From contig CM034239.1 of assembly GCA_019916065.1 (NCBI GenBank), positions 42,300,663 through 42,364,662 on the forward strand: DNA of 64,000 bases, written 5' to 3'. Numbering within the stretch: position 1 is the first letter of the stretch; each line of letters opens with the position of its first letter. Below, in pieces: positions 61,578 to 64,000 of the stretch. The DNA comes from Vitellaria paradoxa (lineage: Eukaryota; Streptophyta; Magnoliopsida; Ericales; Sapotaceae). The notes below the pieces were generated by a model. It was not told the DNA's origin and did not search any database. It saw nothing but the letters and a program-made list of their open reading frames with translations. Position numbers and translations under genes: made by a program.

Positions 61578-61736
61578 ATGGAAAGCTCTCTGCTTGTAGG
61601 AGATAGCAGTGGTGACACTGGCCGTGAAGGTAGTAGTTCCGGTTGGCGGAGATATCGGTCGGTGGCATTCCCGCTGAGATCAGAAGCCATCGCTCATGGT
61701 TCGCCTTATCAGAAGGCGGCTGCACTTGTTGATCTG
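61578..61736 (+). CDS. TPC1: Two-pore channel 1 (TPC1), first exon only
   Basis: The ATG at 61578 opens a 53-codon exon ending GTTGATCTG|GTTTGT. It reads MESSLLVGDSSGD, then RRYRSVAFPLRSEAIAHGSP and YQKAAALVDL. The Ser-Glu-Ala-Ile-x-His-Gly-x-Pro-x-Gln-Lys-Ala-Ala-Ala-Leu-Val-Asp-Leu stretch is diagnostic of the cytosolic N-terminus of plant TPC1, the vacuolar SV cation channel gated by voltage and Ca2+ that takes part in long-distance Ca2+ signalling. It has an acidic di-leucine-like ESSLL start that could serve in vacuolar sorting. The next family residues (AEDG) were not found in the remaining 2.2 kb, so intron 1 is long and the rest of the gene, including both channel domains and EF hands, lies outside the window. 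In Arabidopsis TPC1 neighbours CALS12, and the same order and strand are seen here. Confidence 0.85.
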
Positions 61737-62099
61737 GTTTGTCCAATCTTCACTTTCCAAGTATATGTAAATTGTTTACGTACATGTAATGTATAGGGTG
61801 TTTGCTTATGAATTAGATTCAAATCTATATATGCTAGAACGTTTGCCTGCTCAACGGTGAAAGGAAAGAGGGAGAAAAAAACACGAGACAGTTAAATGTT
61901 AGTGTCAATCCGAAATAACGCGGCACTTATATCTTGGCGGCATTTGATTTGCATTTTTATTTTTATTTTTATTTTCTGTTTTTTATTTTGAGATTCATGT
62001 TTTAAGAATTGTTTTTATTTGGTTTGACATTTTCTATTTTTGCGATTTGGATTCTCCACAAAAAGGCTGAAAACGGTTTTTGACACCAATTTGCATTTT

Positions 62100-62830
62100 T
62101 ATGGGGAGGAGTACGGGATGAGTTCAAACATCATTTGGTGGATTGGAGCTCCATTTGTTTACTTATCAAGGATGCTGGAATTGGTATTCGGAGATTAAAT
62201 TTGTTTAAGAAGGCTTTATTGGTTAACTGGTGGTGGCGTTTTGCATGAGAGAGAGAATGTGAGTGGGTGTGTGTGTGTGTTTGGAGGAGAATTGTTTCAT
62301 CTAAGTTCGTGCTTCAGTGAGGTGGATGTTCCTCTGCTAGTGGGTATGGTGCTCATGGGTCAAGTTTTTGGAAGGGTACTCATAGTAGGTGGAACATTTT
62401 AGGCTCCGTTTGGAGCTATGATATTTGTTGAAAAACATTGAAAATCCTAAAAATTATTCACTTTTTATCTCACTGTACGAATTATGAACCCACAACTTTT
62501 ATCAAATTTTATTAACTGTTGTCACTTCAAACGCACTCTTAGTATCTATCCTTCTAAGTTGGTAGAGGGGATATGGTCAAAATTTGAAGCCATCCTTGAC
62601 TTGATGGTTGATTTGCACATGAAATGTTCCTAGAACTCTACAAAGTTGTTACTAACAAGGAAGCTTTAGTTCTTGAGATATTTTATTTGATTGGTGGGAA
62701 AATAGTTTGGAATTGCATGTTGTGCAATAACCTTTTTGATTAAGAGACTAAAGATTTTGCTAGAATGATGCAGTTGTTATATGGCTCTGATGTTGAAGAA
62801 GGAGAGGATGAAGTTTGTGGATGTTGTAAG
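62100..62830 (+). pseudogene. LINE remnant in TPC1 intron 1, split by a MITE
   Basis: Broken plus-strand frames read VDWSSICLLIKDAGIGIRRL then NLFKKALLVNWWWRF. This is the C-terminal part of plant LINE RT that normally reads like GGLG-R-L--FN-ALLGKW-WR. After a MITE at 62402-62538, sequence reading like W-x-I-VWN-x-L and a Glu/Asp-rich GEDE tail continues to about 62830. Stops and frameshifts throughout. Confidence 0.65.
62402..62538 (-). mobile_element. Tourist-like MITE, family A, inserted in LINE remnant with TTA duplication
   Basis: GGCTCCGTTTGGAG at the left and CTTCAAACGCACTC at the right match as inverted repeats at 10 of 14 positions. TTA flanks both ends (62399-62401 and 62539-62541). 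The interior TCACTTTTTATCTCACTGTA and CGAATTATGAACCCACAACT are family A in inverted orientation. Confidence 0.75.
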
Positions 62831-63392
62831 TGTAAGTCATAGTATAATATTTTAACTGGGTGTAAGGAGAAACTCCTAAGGAGGTTTTTATTTTGAGGAG
62901 GCAAGTTACTGTAAATGTGTTGTTTGTATGAAAGAGATGAGGAATCGATTGATTGTATTTTTTTTTTTATTAATTAGTCACCAAAGTACAAAATCATTCC
63001 AAAAAGAGTGTCAGAATTCAGTACTTGTTTTGTCCTATTGGGTTTTCCCTAAGAGAGTGAGTTATATGAGCATGGTGGAGTGATATAAGGAGCAAAAGGA
63101 AGATGACACTTGAAGAATTGCGCCATTTTTGCATTTCTTGGATAATTTGGAGGAAGTGAAATATAAGAACTTTTCAAGGATCAAAACTTCTTTACATAAA
63201 ATAGATGGTTTCTTTTGATGTCTACATTTTATAGGTGGATTATAAAGGGTTTCGATCCAGATTTTGATTTTTTTTAATTTTTTACTGAGAATACGGGGTT
63301 ATAATTTTGGGCTGTAAATGAGCCACATCTCCTTGATGCTATCTGTTAATAATGCACTTTATATTTAGTAATATGACACTATACCATATGTG

Positions 63393-63607
63393 CAGGGACG
63401 GAACTAGAAATTTAATTAGGGCGGTGCCAATTCCTATAAATTTTAATATTTTTTTTAGTGGGAGTGTTTTTTTTTTTTTTTTGAACTGGATGTGCCATTC
63501 TAAAGAGATGTATTTATAAAAATAATTATACTATATATACATATAAAAAAATTTTTGCACCAGGGGGAGCCGAGGCCCCCTTTGGTCAGACGGTTGGTCC
63601 GTCTCTA
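63393..63607. mobile_element. hAT-like MITE with perfect 8-bp target duplication
   Basis: CATATGTG is duplicated at 63385-63392 and 63608-63615. The TIRs CAGGGACGGAACTAG and, inverted, TAGAGACGGACCAAC match at 10 of 15 positions. The 215 bp interior has no coding capacity. It lies in TPC1 intron 1. Confidence 0.85.
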
Positions 63608-63832
63608 CATATGTGGTATGCCACATCTTCATACCTTGTCGTCATCCTAAAAGTTAAAACATTGTTTACAAATATTAAAATATTAGCCACATCTCACCTA
63701 AAAGCTCAAGTTACCTTGTTAGGTTTGGGGGCTGTAGACTTGTGGGAGTTAGCTTTTTGGAAATGATGCTGATCGTTAACTATGGTGGGGTCACTAGAGT
63801 CTTGTGGAGGGGTGAGAATCAAGATAGTCTGG

Positions 63833-63835
<3 letters not shown>

Positions 63836-63866
<31 letters not shown>
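63836..63866. repeat. (GA)n microsatellite in TPC1 intron 1
   Basis: A 31-base GA run. Confidence 0.85.
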
Positions 63867-63869
<3 letters not shown>

Positions 63870-64000
63870 ATTGCTAGTAGTGGTAATAGAAAGCGAATGA
63901 CAAGTCATGGACTCTCGAGAGGAGGAGGGTTTATATATAGGCTGGGTGGAATATTTTTGGGCATGAGTCAATGCAATGTATCCGTCGGGTGGATGTTTAG

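Overview
This is nuclear DNA from a flowering plant, probably a woody dicot. The evidence is spliced genes with GT-AG introns of 0.9 to 4.3 kb, land-plant-specific families (CASP-like, P-class PPR, callose synthase, DUF1421/FLOE, TPC1), AT-rich gene-poor spacers, and many decayed LINE, Copia, hAT and short MITE-like elements. There is no operon structure, and the genes belong to separate pathways. Species cannot be fixed from the sequence alone.

Layout: 1-4620 (-) is an intron-bearing but broken partial copy of the RNA polymerase II second-largest subunit gene (RPB2). 7862-10418 (+) is a three-exon CASP-like membrane protein. 14410-20284 (+) is a three-exon FLOE1-like DUF1421 protein with a 77-residue in-frame tandem duplication in its low-complexity region. 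22994-25201 (+) is an intronless P-class PPR protein. 27556-32616 (+) is a two-exon small PPR protein whose 4.3 kb intron holds antisense LINE and Copia remnants. 40040-45406 (+) is an intronless callose synthase of the CALS12/GSL5 type. 47282-47765 (-) is a truncated ERF repressor pseudogene beside a long A tract. 61578-61736 (+) is the first exon of the vacuolar channel gene TPC1, which continues beyond the window. CALS12 and TPC1 are adjacent in Arabidopsis (At4g03550 and At4g03560 as I recall), so this pair looks like conserved microsynteny stretched by repeats.

The most informative non-genic structure is a roughly 3 kb direct duplication (48542-51543 and 51669-55359). The second copy carries three extra segments (about 365, 148 and 146 bp) that are missing from the first. 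Each behaves as a short mobile element with an empty site in the sister copy. One of them belongs to an 11-copy family of roughly 130-165 bp elements with imperfect TIRs around a GTTTGG core. Several copies have TTA or CTA target duplications, which suggests a Tourist-like (PIF/Harbinger) MITE family. Three further elements are hAT-like, two of them with perfect 8-bp target-site duplications.

Limits: all calls come from reading translations, splice sites and repeats by eye. Exon borders in the pseudogenes and the ends of decayed elements are approximate. No database search was possible.
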